A stretch of 64,000 nt of DNA, taken from NCBI GenBank assembly GCA_021794095.1, contig JAJYRN010000002.1:45066-109065 (forward strand), written 5' to 3'. A program made the translations under genes and the position numbers. Below are positions 9,036 through 18,500 of the stretch, piece after piece. Source of the DNA: Acidobacteriota bacterium. GTDB lineage: Bacteria > Acidobacteriota > Holophagae > Holophagales > Holophagaceae. Below the pieces are notes generated by a model. It was not told where the DNA came from, made no database searches, and saw only the letters and a list, made by a program, of their open reading frames with translations. Position 1 is the first letter of the stretch. Each line of letters opens with the position of its first letter.

Positions 9036-9601
9036 CGGGCGCCTCCCTTCCAGGCCTGGATATCCTGCGGATGCATGGGCGGCGGCAGGGGTTTGATCGG
9101 CTTGAAATGCGGAGAATGGGGGTTGTGGCAGTTCACGCAAAGGAAATATTCCTTCTGCCCATTCCAGTAGCCGATGCGCTTCCCATGCACGCCCTCGCGC
9201 CAGTCCCGGTACTTGGCGCCGTGGCATTGCCCGCAGAGCCGGTAGGACACGGTGAAATCAATCTTCTCCCCGCTCACCAGGTGCAGCTTGTCGCGGTCGT
9301 TCAGGTCATGGCAATCCAGGCACCAGCGGGTCTTCGGACCGTGGTTGAGGACGATGTCCGTGTGCATGGCGGTCAGCACCCTGCGCTTCGGGTTCGGCTT
9401 CAGCGTCTTGTTGTCATGGCAGTTCGTGCAGGGGAAGATGCCATCGCTGAAGGGCGGTTTGGCGACCTGGATGCCCTCGGGCACATCGCCCGCCTCGGAG
9501 GGCGGTGGAGGCGCCTGGGCGAGGAGCGCTACCGAGCCCAGGCCCAGGCAAAGCCCCAGGCCTAGGGCCAGGCGGCGGGATCGGGTGGGAAGGAACAGCA
9601 C
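9032..9601 (-). CDS. Periplasmic tetraheme cytochrome c
   Basis: The 189-aa protein has a Sec signal peptide (RRLALGLGLCLGLGSVALLAQA) and four CxxCH heme-binding motifs: CTNCH, CLDCH, CGQCH and CVNCH. Several additional His residues could be distal ligands. It is the first gene of the cytochrome / Fe-S / NrfD trio and probably exchanges electrons with the Fe-S subunit and soluble periplasmic carriers. The GTG start has an excellent AGGAGG four bases upstream. The set resembles CbcSTU of Geobacter in composition only; substrate and direction of electron flow are not readable from the sequence. Confidence 0.93.
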   Translation of the reverse strand: MLFLPTRSRRLALGLGLCLGLGSVALLAQAPPPPSEAGDVPEGIQVAKPPFSDGIFPCTNCHDNKTLKPNPKRRVLTAMHTDIVLNHGPKTRWCLDCHDLNDRDKLHLVSGEKIDFTVSYRLCGQCHGAKYRDWREGVHGKRIGYWNGQKEYFLCVNCHNPHSPHFKPIKPLPPPMHPQDIQAWKGGAR

Positions 9602-9611
9602 GGGACCTCCT

Positions 9612-11390
9612 TCAGGAATGCGGCCGGACGGGGTCCGGCGGGAGGGAAGGGCGCTTGGCCTTCAGGAGCCGGGGCGCCAGGATGAGGGCGGTTCCGAACA
9701 CCATGAAGGCAGGGAAGAGGGTCAAGGGGCGGCCTACAGACAGGTCTTCGGCAAGGAACTTCACGACGGAAAGCCCCAGCAGCGGAAAAACAAGCCAGGT
9801 CAGTTCACTGGTGGGCCAGGGGCGGGCCAGGGCCGCGAGGGCGATGGCCGCGGCGGAAAGCACGCCCGTCCGGAAGGCCGCCAGTTGCCCTGGATCCACC
9901 CCACGGGCGCCGACGATGCGGAGACCGGCCCAGATGCAGCCCGCGCCGACCCCGAGGACACTCAGGGCGCCCATGAGGAGCGAGGGCAGGCGGAGGCGCC
10001 AGCCCAGAGGTTCCGCGGGCCGTCGCGTCACCAGGAGGATGTGGGCTGCCGTCACGCAACCGAGCGCGGCGAGACCGATGGCCGAGGGGGCTTTGATCAC
10101 CCGTGCCGAGGTGGCCAGGAAGGCCGTCGCCGCCCAGGACAGAAGGCCCGAGGCCAGGACCGTGGCCAGCAGGAACACCGCGCTCTGGAGCAGCAGCAGG
10201 GTCCGGCGCAGGCGCAGGCCCAGCAACAGGGAGGCCAGCCCAACGGCTCCGGCCGCAAGCGTGAATGCAGGCAGGGGGAGGACGATGGGGCCGCCCAGCA
10301 GCAGGAAAACCACCGCCAGGGAAGTGAAGAAGCTGAAATTGGCGCGGAGATCCTCCCGGTCCGCGGCGAAGGGGAAAGCGGTGGCATAGCAGCCGAGTCC
10401 GGCGATCAGCACGCCTGTTCCCAGAAGACCGGCTCCCGTGCCCGACACCAAGGCCACCCGGAGGGATCCGCCGAAACCGATCAACAGGACCAGCGCGCTC
10501 TGGATCACCTCAAAGGCATTGAGGGTCCGCCGCTGCTGAAGCATCCGGGCCGCGAAACTGCCCAGGTAGATCACCACCAGCCCCAGTGCCAGCCCCACGC
10601 CCAGGCGCGGGGTGATGGCCTGGTAGCCCGGCGGCGGTCCGCCCGGCCAGGCCGCGATCACGGCCAGCACCAGCACAGCCAGATCGGCCGCCAGAGCCGC
10701 GGGCCAGCGGAGCGCGTGCCAGCGGCGGCCGTAGGTGAGCCACAGGGTGCCCGCTCCGAAGGCGAGGAAGAGGGCTGTGAACCAGGCGAGGGCCTGGGTG
10801 GCCGCCATGAGGCCGAAGGCCGTGCCCAGCGCTGCGAGGGCGGCGATCCAGGCCACCGCCTTGAGGGAGCGGGCCCAGGCCACGTCCACATGCAGGATGC
10901 CCGCGATCAGCAGGCTGCCGGCGGCCATGGGTGGGGAGAGAATCCCGAAGGCGGTGGTGGATTCCCAGATCAGCGGGTAGGTGATGAGCACGGAGGCCAG
11001 GGCATAGAAGGTCGCCGGCAGGCTCGCACGGGTCCGCCAGGCCACCAGACTCCAGAGGAAAGCGTAGGCGAGACCCAGGGCCACTCCCGCGTTGCGGGGG
11101 AGGTCTCCCGCATCCGTCAGGCTGCGAAGGAAGAAGGCGCCGCCCAGGATGAGGCACACCTGTCCGGTCAGCGCGAGGAGGGATGCGAAGCCTTGCGAAC
11201 CGGCCGACTCCGCCTCGGGCTCGGGCAGGGGTTGCATCCGGGGCGGCGCTCCGCAGACAAGCTCGGCGGGCTCCGCGCCTTCCAGCCGGGTGGTGCGTGC
11301 CTCCAGGCGGGTCACCGCGGCCGTCAAGTCCTCGACGCGAGACGTCAAGTCCGTGATCTGGGAGGCAAGCTCGGAAAGGGATGAAACCAC
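9612..11390 (-). CDS. Large polytopic membrane protein with N-terminal coiled coil
   Basis: This 592-aa protein begins with a heptad-like segment (SQITDLTSRVEDLTAAVTRL, residues about 8-37) followed by a Pro-rich linker and some 15 or more hydrophobic helices. The layout recalls DUF2339-type membrane proteins, but I see no diagnostic motif. It ends 10 nt before the tetraheme cytochrome gene on the same strand, so it may be the first gene of that operon and could help assemble or anchor the complex; that role is inference from position only. It is preceded by an unusually AT-rich intergenic stretch. Confidence 0.75.
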   Translation of the reverse strand: MVSSLSELASQITDLTSRVEDLTAAVTRLEARTTRLEGAEPAELVCGAPPRMQPLPEPEAESAGSQGFASLLALTGQVCLILGGAFFLRSLTDAGDLPRNAGVALGLAYAFLWSLVAWRTRASLPATFYALASVLITYPLIWESTTAFGILSPPMAAGSLLIAGILHVDVAWARSLKAVAWIAALAALGTAFGLMAATQALAWFTALFLAFGAGTLWLTYGRRWHALRWPAALAADLAVLVLAVIAAWPGGPPPGYQAITPRLGVGLALGLVVIYLGSFAARMLQQRRTLNAFEVIQSALVLLIGFGGSLRVALVSGTGAGLLGTGVLIAGLGCYATAFPFAADREDLRANFSFFTSLAVVFLLLGGPIVLPLPAFTLAAGAVGLASLLLGLRLRRTLLLLQSAVFLLATVLASGLLSWAATAFLATSARVIKAPSAIGLAALGCVTAAHILLVTRRPAEPLGWRLRLPSLLMGALSVLGVGAGCIWAGLRIVGARGVDPGQLAAFRTGVLSAAAIALAALARPWPTSELTWLVFPLLGLSVVKFLAEDLSVGRPLTLFPAFMVFGTALILAPRLLKAKRPSLPPDPVRPHS

Positions 11391-11589
11391 AGGGGGCGCT
11401 CCCGGAAGGTGAGCAATCTGGACATCTGGGTGGGATGGTCCCCTATGGCATGCCTGTTAGGACAATTCGTCAATATTTTTTAATTATTCCAAGTGATTCA
11501 TGTTTAATTTTATTGTAGTTGTTTGAACAAATGAAAGAAGTTGGCCGGACCCGCGCAAAGAGGGCCCGAAAACCGCACAGTGCCGATGG
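11391..11589. promoter_or_regulatory. AT-rich intergenic island upstream of the membrane protein operon
   Basis: The stretch from about 11465 to 11530 is strongly AT-rich against a GC-rich background. On the minus strand it contains TTGACG (a possible -35) preceded by A/T tracts that could act as an UP element. The corresponding -10 is not convincing. It is the only space between the aminotransferase 3' end and the operon for the membrane protein, cytochrome, Fe-S and NrfD subunits, so that operon's promoter should lie here. Confidence 0.4.
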
Positions 11590-12747
11590 TCACAACCTGG
11601 GCAGCGCCCTTGCGAGTCCTTCCCTGAACACGGTTTCCGGCGTCAGCAGGCTCAGGACCAGATGTCCGTCTGCGGGCAGGTCGAAGAATGAACCGGGATG
11701 GGCCAGCACGCCGGTTTCGCGCAGCAGGCGGCAGGCGCAGGCTTCATCGCCCTCCAGGGCGGGGCGGCGGAGCAGCACCGACCAGCCGCCCTCCACGGGC
11801 AGGCGGGACAGCTGGGGATGGGCCGCCAGGGAGGCATCGAGGGCGCGCAGATTCGCCCGCAGGCGCCGCCGCACCTGCGCTTGGAGGCTGGGCGCCAGGG
11901 CGAGCAGGGCCGGCGCGGCGGCCTGGGCCGAGGCCGAGACCGAGAGGTACTGGTCCGCCAGGAACGCCAGGGCCTCCAGGTGGTCCGCGGCTCCAGGGCC
12001 GCGAACGGCGATCCAGCCCAGCTTCACCTGGGGCAGGGCGGCGATCTTGCTCAGGCCCGAGAGCAGGAACAGGGGGCAGGGCGGATCGCGCTCCTCCAGC
12101 GTCGTGCTCAAGGCATCGCCCGCTGCCTCCAGCGCGTAGTCAGAGAACACCTCGTCCACCAGGAGGGCCAGGTTGCGCCGGGCGCAGAGGTCCGTGAGGG
12201 CTTTCCACTCGGTTTTTGACAGGAACTGTCCGGTGGGATTGTTGGGGTTTACCACCACCACGGCACAGGTCCGCTCCGAAACAGCGGCCTCCAGGGCCCC
12301 CAGGTCCAGGTGCCACCGCTCATGGAAGTAGGAGGACACGGGCCTGGCCACCATGCCCTCCAGTCGCGCGAGCCAGTCGAACAGAGGGTAGCTGGGGCTT
12401 GGCACCAGCACCTCATCACTCGGGTTCCCCAGCAGCTTGAAGAGCAGGGCATAGCCTTCGCTGGTGGAGGCGGTCAGGAGAAGATCTTCGGCGCGGAGGC
12501 CGTGGCCATGGTAGGAGGCGATGGCCTGGCGGGCGGTGGGGGCTCCCTGGGGGTCGGCCGCGTACCTGAGGACGGAGGGCGCCGACAGCGCTGACCGGAT
12601 CTCCGCTTCCGGGTAATCGAAGCCGCAGGCGGTGGGGTTGGAGGCCGTCAAATCCAGCACCTCCAGGCCGGCGGCCCGCCGTTCCGCCAGCAGCTGGGAC
12701 AAAGGATTGGGTTCGAAATGGTCTGGCAGGCGTGAGGAGCGGCGCAT
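11590..12747 (-). CDS. PLP-dependent aminotransferase, class I/II
   Basis: A fold-type I aminotransferase of 385 aa. Visible family features are LDLTASNPT near the start, the VVVVNPNNPTGQ motif (Asn contacting PLP), LLVDEVFSDY (Asp contacting the pyridine N) and LSGLSKIAALPQ with the predicted Schiff-base Lys234. The substrate cannot be read from the sequence. I chose ATG 12747 because the protein begins there with family-like sequence; a longer open frame would run into the divergent elbB promoter. It is transcribed divergently from elbB across 70 bp. Confidence 0.9.
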   Translation of the reverse strand: MRRSSRLPDHFEPNPLSQLLAERRAAGLEVLDLTASNPTACGFDYPEAEIRSALSAPSVLRYAADPQGAPTARQAIASYHGHGLRAEDLLLTASTSEGYALLFKLLGNPSDEVLVPSPSYPLFDWLARLEGMVARPVSSYFHERWHLDLGALEAAVSERTCAVVVVNPNNPTGQFLSKTEWKALTDLCARRNLALLVDEVFSDYALEAAGDALSTTLEERDPPCPLFLLSGLSKIAALPQVKLGWIAVRGPGAADHLEALAFLADQYLSVSASAQAAAPALLALAPSLQAQVRRRLRANLRALDASLAAHPQLSRLPVEGGWSVLLRRPALEGDEACACRLLRETGVLAHPGSFFDLPADGHLVLSLLTPETVFREGLARALPRL

Positions 12748-12817
12748 GAATTCAGGGTAAGGGAAGGTCGGGGCTGGTTCCGGGTGGATAATCGGCCCAG
12801 ATCTTCCGGAGGCTCCC

Positions 12818-13495
12818 ATGGCGAAGACACCCAAGGTGGCGGTGCTGCTGGCCGGCTGCGGCCATCTCGATGGCGCAGAGGTGCGCGAGGCCGTCCTCAC
12901 CCTGCTGGCCCTGGATCAGCATGGCGCCTCCTTCCAGTGCATCGCGCCCAACGCCGACCAGCACCATGTCGTCAACCACGCCACCGGTGAGCCCGTGCCC
13001 GGGGCCCGGCGCAACATTCTGGAAGAATCCAGCCGCATCGCCCGCGTGGGGCAGTGCCTCGACCTGGCCAGCGCTAAGGCTGGCGAGTACGACGCGCTCC
13101 TGATGCCTGGAGGCTATGGCGTGGCCAAGAACCACTGCAGTTTCGCTTTCAAGGGCGCGGAAGCCGAGGTGCGGCCCGACGTGGCGGCCTTCGTCCGGGC
13201 CTTCTTCGAGGCGAAGAAGCCCGTGGGCGCCATCTGCATCGCCCCGGCCCTGGTGGCCCTGGCCCTTTCCGGCCGAGAATGCACGGAACTGACCCTCGGC
13301 AACGACGCGGGCTGCACGACCGCCCTTGCGAAGCTGGGCCAGCACCCGAGGGATACGGCCAGCGCCCGGGAGATTGTCGTGGATGAGGCCCACAAGCTCG
13401 TCACCACCCCCGCCTACATGTTCGACGATGCCCGCCTGAGCGATGTCTGGACCGGCATCGAACGCTGCGTGGCAGAAGTGCTGCGGCGCTGCTGA
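12818..13495 (+). CDS. elbB: ElbB-type DJ-1/PfpI-family glyoxalase
   Basis: This 225-aa DJ-1/PfpI-superfamily protein shows MPGGYGVAKN, the nucleophile-elbow region GAICIAPALVALAL with its reactive Cys, and the VDEAHKLVTTPAYMFD block characteristic of ElbB. Family members have glyoxalase III-like activity and have been linked to isoprenoid biosynthesis in E. coli. It is followed 15 bp later by an acyl-CoA dehydrogenase gene on the same strand. The family is secure; the physiological substrate is not. Confidence 0.92.
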   Translation: MAKTPKVAVLLAGCGHLDGAEVREAVLTLLALDQHGASFQCIAPNADQHHVVNHATGEPVPGARRNILEESSRIARVGQCLDLASAKAGEYDALLMPGGYGVAKNHCSFAFKGAEAEVRPDVAAFVRAFFEAKKPVGAICIAPALVALALSGRECTELTLGNDAGCTTALAKLGQHPRDTASAREIVVDEAHKLVTTPAYMFDDARLSDVWTGIERCVAEVLRRC

Positions 13496-13510
13496 GACCC
13501 CGGAGGCCCC

Positions 13511-14767
13511 ATGCCCATCTTCCCCGCGGAACTGCTGGAGCCGGACGCCCGCGCGGTGCGCGATGAGGCCCGGGCCTTCGCCTCGTCCATTCCCCGCCAG
13601 CTCCTGCTGGACATGGATGCGGAGCGGGTGCGCTATCCGAAGGATTTCCTGGTGGAGGCGGGACGCCGGAACCTGCTGGGCCTGCGCTTTCCAGAGGCCT
13701 ATGGGGGCCGGGGGCTCCCCTGGACCGCGGAACTGGCGGCCCTGGAGGAGGTGGGGGTACTCGGGACCGCCCTGGGCTGCCTCTACTCCCTGGTGTCCAT
13801 CGTGGGCGAGGCGCTGGTGCAGTTCGGCACGGAGGAACAGAAGCGCCGGTATCTGGCCCCCATGATCGCCGGCACCCTGACGGCGGCCGAGGCCCTGACG
13901 GAGCCCCGGGGCGGATCGGATTTCTTCGGGGCGGCCACCCGGGCCATCCGCGACGGGGATGCCTTCGTGCTCGATGGCCAGAAGCGGTTCGTGGTGGGCG
14001 CGGAGGGGGCCGATCTCTTCCTGGTGTATGCCCGCACCGCCGAGGATGGCGACCCCCGGAAGGCCATCACCGCCTTCCTGGTGGAGCGGGGCGATGGCGT
14101 GACCGTCGAGCATGTCTATGGCCTGATGGGCACCCGGGGCGGCGGCACGGGGCGGCTGCGGTTCCGGGGCTGCCGGGTGCCTGTGGGCCGGGTGCTCGGC
14201 GGCGAGACGGGCATCGGCCAGGGTGCTGCTGTCTTCGACCAGATGATGATTCCCGAGCGCATGACCAGCGCCGGAGGCGCCCTGGGCATGGCCCGCGCGG
14301 GCCTGGAGATCGCCGCGCGGTACGCCGCCAAGCGCAAGGCCTTCGGCCAGGAGATCCGCCGCTTCGAGGGCGTCTCGTTCAAGCTCGCCGAATCCCTCAC
14401 GCAGCTGGAGGCCGCCCGGGCCCTGTGCCGCGAGACGGGCCGGGCCATCGGTCACGGCGGCATCCCGGCGGGCCGCGTCCGCCGCATGGTGTCGGAATCC
14501 AAGAAGTTCGCCACGGAGACGGCCTGGAGCGTTGTGAACCACGCCATGCAGGTGATGGGCGGCATCGGCTACACGAACGTCTATCCCATCGAACGTCTGC
14601 TCCGCGACATCCGGCTCATCACCATCTGGACCGGCACCAACGAGATCATGGATCTCGTCATCCAGCACGAGTTCTACCGGGAGTTCCTGAAGGCCCCGGC
14701 CCTGGGGCGCGATCTGGAGGCCGACGCCGAGAACGCCGAGGCGCCAGAGGAGAAGATCTACGAGTGA
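13511..14767 (+). CDS. Acyl-CoA dehydrogenase with helix-G catalytic Glu
   Basis: A 418-aa FAD-dependent acyl-CoA dehydrogenase: N-terminal helical domain, FAD-binding middle ([11 protein letters not shown], then LDGQKRFV) and C-terminal helical domain ([33 protein letters not shown]). At the C-terminal site where most family members carry the base in a YEGT motif, this one has WTGT. The probable base is instead Glu249 in [10 protein letters not shown], the position used by isovaleryl- and long-chain acyl-CoA dehydrogenases. Branched or long substrates are therefore more likely; that is inference by motif alignment. It probably shares a transcript with elbB. Confidence 0.92.
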   Translation: MPIFPAELLEPDARAVRDEARAFASSIPRQLLLDMDAERVRYPKDFLVEAGRRNLLGLRFPEAYGGRGLPWTAELAALEEVGVLGTALGCLYSLVSIVGEALVQFGTEEQKRRYLAPMIAGTLTAAEALTEPRGGSDFFGAATRAIRDGDAFVLDGQKRFVVGAEGADLFLVYARTAEDGDPRKAITAFLVERGDGVTVEHVYGLMGTRGGGTGRLRFRGCRVPVGRVLGGETGIGQGAAVFDQMMIPERMTSAGGALGMARAGLEIAARYAAKRKAFGQEIRRFEGVSFKLAESLTQLEAARALCRETGRAIGHGGIPAGRVRRMVSESKKFATETAWSVVNHAMQVMGGIGYTNVYPIERLLRDIRLITIWTGTNEIMDLVIQHEFYREFLKAPALGRDLEADAENAEAPEEKIYE

Positions 14768-14771
14768 GGGC

Positions 14772-15512
14772 TCATCCCTCGCCGTCGCGGCGGGGGTGGA
14801 TGAGCCGGCGGAGGGCCGGGGTGATGGTCCGGCTGGCGGCGAGGATGCGGGTCTCGTCGTCCAGCGCGCGGATCCAGGGCACCGCATGGCCCAGGGCCAG
14901 ACCGGAATCGGGCCGGGTGAGGCTGCGGTCCAGGGCCTGGAGCACTGCCTCGGCCACGGGGCCGGTCTCCCGCCAGCGGGAGGCGGCCAGGGCCTCGGCC
15001 TGGACCGGCCTGAGGGGGGGCTGGATGAGCGCCACCAGCGGATCGAGGCCCAGTTTCGGATGCTGGAGGAAGGCCGCCAGAACCCCCTCGACGGGGGCCT
15101 GCCAGACCAGTCCCCAGAGCGGGCGCGGGGCGTGGAGGGCCAGGCTCCGCCGTTCGCCCAGGGTCATGCCCGTCCAGAGCTGCCGGAGTTTCTCCGTGGC
15201 CTGTTGCCGGGCCTGGGGATGGGCGGCGGCGTCCTCCGCCACGGCGGCCAGGGCCCGCCAGGGGAGCCGCCCCAGGAGTGTGGTGCGCAGGTGGGCTGGC
15301 GCCTGGGGGTGCTGGGCGATCCAGCGCAGCAGCAGGGGGCGCTTCCGGAGTTCCGGCAGGGCGGCGGCCGCTTCCAGCCATCCCGGGGGCGGCTCCGGGT
15401 GGCGCAGCAGACGCAGGAACCGGGGCCAGGGCAGCTCGGGCGGCAAGGACCAGTGGGTGGACGGGGAAGGCGGCACCCGGCAAGTGTAGACGCGCCTCTT
15501 GCCCGAAATCAT
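14772..15512 (-). CDS. Hypothetical protein with HEAT-like helical content
   Basis: I do not recognise this 246-aa protein. It is rich in Leu, Ala, Pro and Arg, with repeated helix-loop units such as RPLLLRWIAQHPQAPAHLR, RALAAVAEDAAAHPQARQQA and GVLAAFLQHPKLGLDPLVA. These resemble HEAT or leucine-rich-variant repeats. No signal or membrane segment is evident. It converges on the acyl-CoA dehydrogenase with a 4-bp gap and diverges from the histidine kinase gene by 30 bp. The frame is clean, but the opposite strand is also open here, so coding status is probable rather than certain. Confidence 0.65.
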   Translation of the reverse strand: MISGKRRVYTCRVPPSPSTHWSLPPELPWPRFLRLLRHPEPPPGWLEAAAALPELRKRPLLLRWIAQHPQAPAHLRTTLLGRLPWRALAAVAEDAAAHPQARQQATEKLRQLWTGMTLGERRSLALHAPRPLWGLVWQAPVEGVLAAFLQHPKLGLDPLVALIQPPLRPVQAEALAASRWRETGPVAEAVLQALDRSLTRPDSGLALGHAVPWIRALDDETRILAASRTITPALRRLIHPRRDGEG

Positions 15513-15542
15513 CCCGCCGGGAGGGATGCCCGAAAGGGGGGT

Positions 15543-18500
15543 ATGCGTCCCAGTTGGTTCGGCACCCTGTGCCTCGCGATGGTGCTGACGGCCGCTTCAG
15601 CGGCTGAGGCTGCCCCGGAATGGCTTGGCCGCGGGGCGCTGGCGGTGCAGCGCTACGGAGAACGCGAGGGCCTGCCCAACCAGACGGTCTATGCGATCGC
15701 CCAGGGGCCCGATGGCCGCCTGTGGGTGGGGACCGTGGATGGGGCTGCTTCGTTCGATGGGCGCACCTGGCGCCCCATGGCCCTTCCCCCCGGAAGCGGG
15801 TCCGATTGGGTGCGGGCGGTCCTCCCGGCCCGGGACGGATCCGTCTGGTTCGGAACTCAGGATGCGGGCCTGTGGCAATGGCGGGCCGGATCCTGGATCC
15901 ACCACGATGCCCGGGAGGGCCTGCCCTTCACGCGCATCAACACGCTGTTGGAGACCCGGAGCGCATCGGGGGTTTCGACCATCTGGGCCGGAAGCGGGGG
16001 CCAGGGACTGGGGCAGTGGGATGGGCACCACTGGCGGATCCTGGATCACCGTGAGGGTCTTCCGGGCGATGCCATCTGGCAGCTTCGCGAACTGCCCGAT
16101 CCCGAAGGCGGGCGCTCCGTCTGGGTCTGCACCCAGACGGGCCTGGTCCGCATCAAGCATGGCCAGATCCTGAAGACGCCGGAGCTGGACGGCTTCAAGG
16201 GCTGGGATACCGGCGACATCCTCACCGAGAACGGGCCCGGGGGATTCCATGCCTGGGTGGCCAGCTGGGATCACGGCCTCGTGGCCTGGGACGGCCGCCG
16301 CTGGCGTCTGGAAGGGCCGCGGGAGGGCTTCCCCGCCGTGCGGCCCATCTGCCTTGCCCGGACCCAGCCACCGGGCCAGGCGCCCATTCTCTGGGTGGGA
16401 ACCTACAACGAAGGGCTGCTCTGGCGGCGGGGACAGGGCGCCTGGCACACCTGGCCCGCGCAGGCGGGGGGCGCGGGCAACGGCGTGTACGCCCTGCTCG
16501 GGACAGCCGGCCGTCCGGGTCTCTGGGCCGGGTTCCTGGGCAAGGGATTGGTGGCGCTGGATGCCCAGGGCTGGGGAGTGGTGCCTGAACCGCCCGGTCT
16601 CGCGGGGGCCCTGGTCTATGCGTTTGCCGAGACCCGGGATGAGGGCGGCAGCTTCTGGATGGGGACCAAGGCCGGTGTGGCGCAATGGGCCCGGGGACGG
16701 TGGCGCCTCGCCACGCACCGCCAGGGGCTGGCCGGGGACTGGGTGGAAAGCCTTTGCCCGACCGCCGCGTTCGGCGCGCCGGGCCTCCTGGCGGGCGGGG
16801 TGGGCGGCTTGTCGTTGTGGCAGAAGGGGCACTGGCGCCGCGTAGCGGTGCCTGGCTTCTCCATCGGCGAAGTCCAGACCCTCCTCGAGACCCGCCCGGG
16901 TGCTGCGGCACCCGGCCTCTGGGTCGGGACCAGCACCCAGGGCCTCCTGGTCCGGTCCGGGGGGCGCTGGCGTCGCCTGGGGAAGGCTGAAGGGCTGCCC
17001 TCCGAGAATGTGTTCTGCCTGCACGAGACCCTGGAGCCCGGCCACAGCCTCTGGGCTGGGTTCCGGGGCGGCGGGCTCGCCCGACTGCACGGGGGACGTT
17101 GGACGACCTACGGGGTGAAGGATGGCCTGCCCGCAGCCTCGATTTACGCCCTCGAAGACACCCGCGTGCCATCCGGCGTGCGGCTCTGGGCGGCGACACC
17201 CGGCGGCGGCTTGGCGTGGCTGGATGTGGATCGCCCCGGTGCGGCCTGGCACCACCTGGACCGCCTGACCCGGCCGGCCCTGCCGGTCGAGACCCTCATG
17301 GGCCTCGCGAAGGATCCGCAGGGGCGCCTCTACCTCACCTCGACCCGGGGTGTCGTCCGGCTCACCCTCCCGCCCGGCACAGAGGATCAACCCGAGGCGT
17401 GGCGGATCGAGACGTTCACCCAGGGGGACGGGCTCCCCGCCGACAGCTGTGTTTCCGGCGCCGCCTACACCGATGTCCAGGGTCGGATCTGGGTCGGTAC
17501 CGCCCGCGGTGTGGCCTTGTTCGATCCCGCGCGGGAGACGCCGCCCGCGCCCCTGCCTGCCCTCGTGCTGGAAGGGGTCTCCGTGGATGGCGCCCCGCAG
17601 GCGGCGGGCGCTCCGGTGGTCCTGGGCTACCGCCAGCACCGCCTCCGCCTCGACTTCGCCCTGCCGGTGTACCACCGGGCCGAGGATGTCCGCTATCGCA
17701 CCCAGGTCCTCGGGCTCGAGGACCATCCCTCGGCGTGGACGCCCGAGAACCGGTGGGATCTCACGGCGCTGCCCAGCGGCTCCTATGAACTCTGGATCCA
17801 GGCCCGGGATGCGCATGGCCGGCTGACGGAGCCTCTCCTTCTGCGGGTTCGCGTGACGGCGCCGCCCTGGCGTCGGCCCGCGGCCTACGCAGCCTACGGG
17901 CTCGCCCTGGCCGGGCTGATCCTGCTGGTCTTCCGCCTGCGCACCCGGTGGCTGCGGGAGCAGAACCGGCAGCTGGACCAGCGGGTCCGCGAGGGTGTGG
18001 CCGAAATCGAGCGGCAGAGCTCGGTCCTGGAACGCGCCAACCAGCGGCTGCTGGATCTCAATGAAGAGAAGTCGCGCATGCTGTCCATGGTGGCCCACGA
18101 TCTGAGGAACCCGCTCTCGGGCATCCAGCTGCGAGCGGAACAGCTCCTGGTCGAAGGCACCTGCGGCCAGCCGGATTGGCTTCAGGGCATCCTCCAGGCG
18201 GCGGACCAGATGGGGGCGCTCGTGGATCGCATCCTGGAGGTTGCGGCCCTGGACAGTGGGCGCGTGGGGATGGAATCGGTGCCCCTGGATGCGCAGGCCA
18301 TCGCCCGCAAGACCCTGGATGAATTCCAGCCCAAGGCGGTGGCGAAGGGATTCGGCATTGCCCTCCATGTGACGAGCCCCCTGCCGCTGCTGCGGGGCGA
18401 TCCGTTCTTCTTCAAGGCGGTCCTCGACAACCTGGTGTCGAACGCGGTGAAGTTCACCCCGGCCGGGGATCCCCGGCGCACGGTGCAGCTCCGCCTCGCC

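Noticed and set aside
7209..9170. 653-codon plus-strand frame opposite the Fe-S and NrfD genes
   Set aside because: The opposite strand encodes two strongly supported proteins; this frame shows no motif and has the His/Gly/Val-rich bias of an antisense frame.
9252..11384. 710-codon plus-strand frame
   Set aside because: It covers the cytochrome and membrane protein genes on the other strand and has an antisense-type composition (Gly, Arg, Gln).
14796..15542. Upstream extension of the histidine kinase frame
   Set aside because: The extension has no homology and overlaps the opposite-strand gene; the signal peptide begins at 15543.
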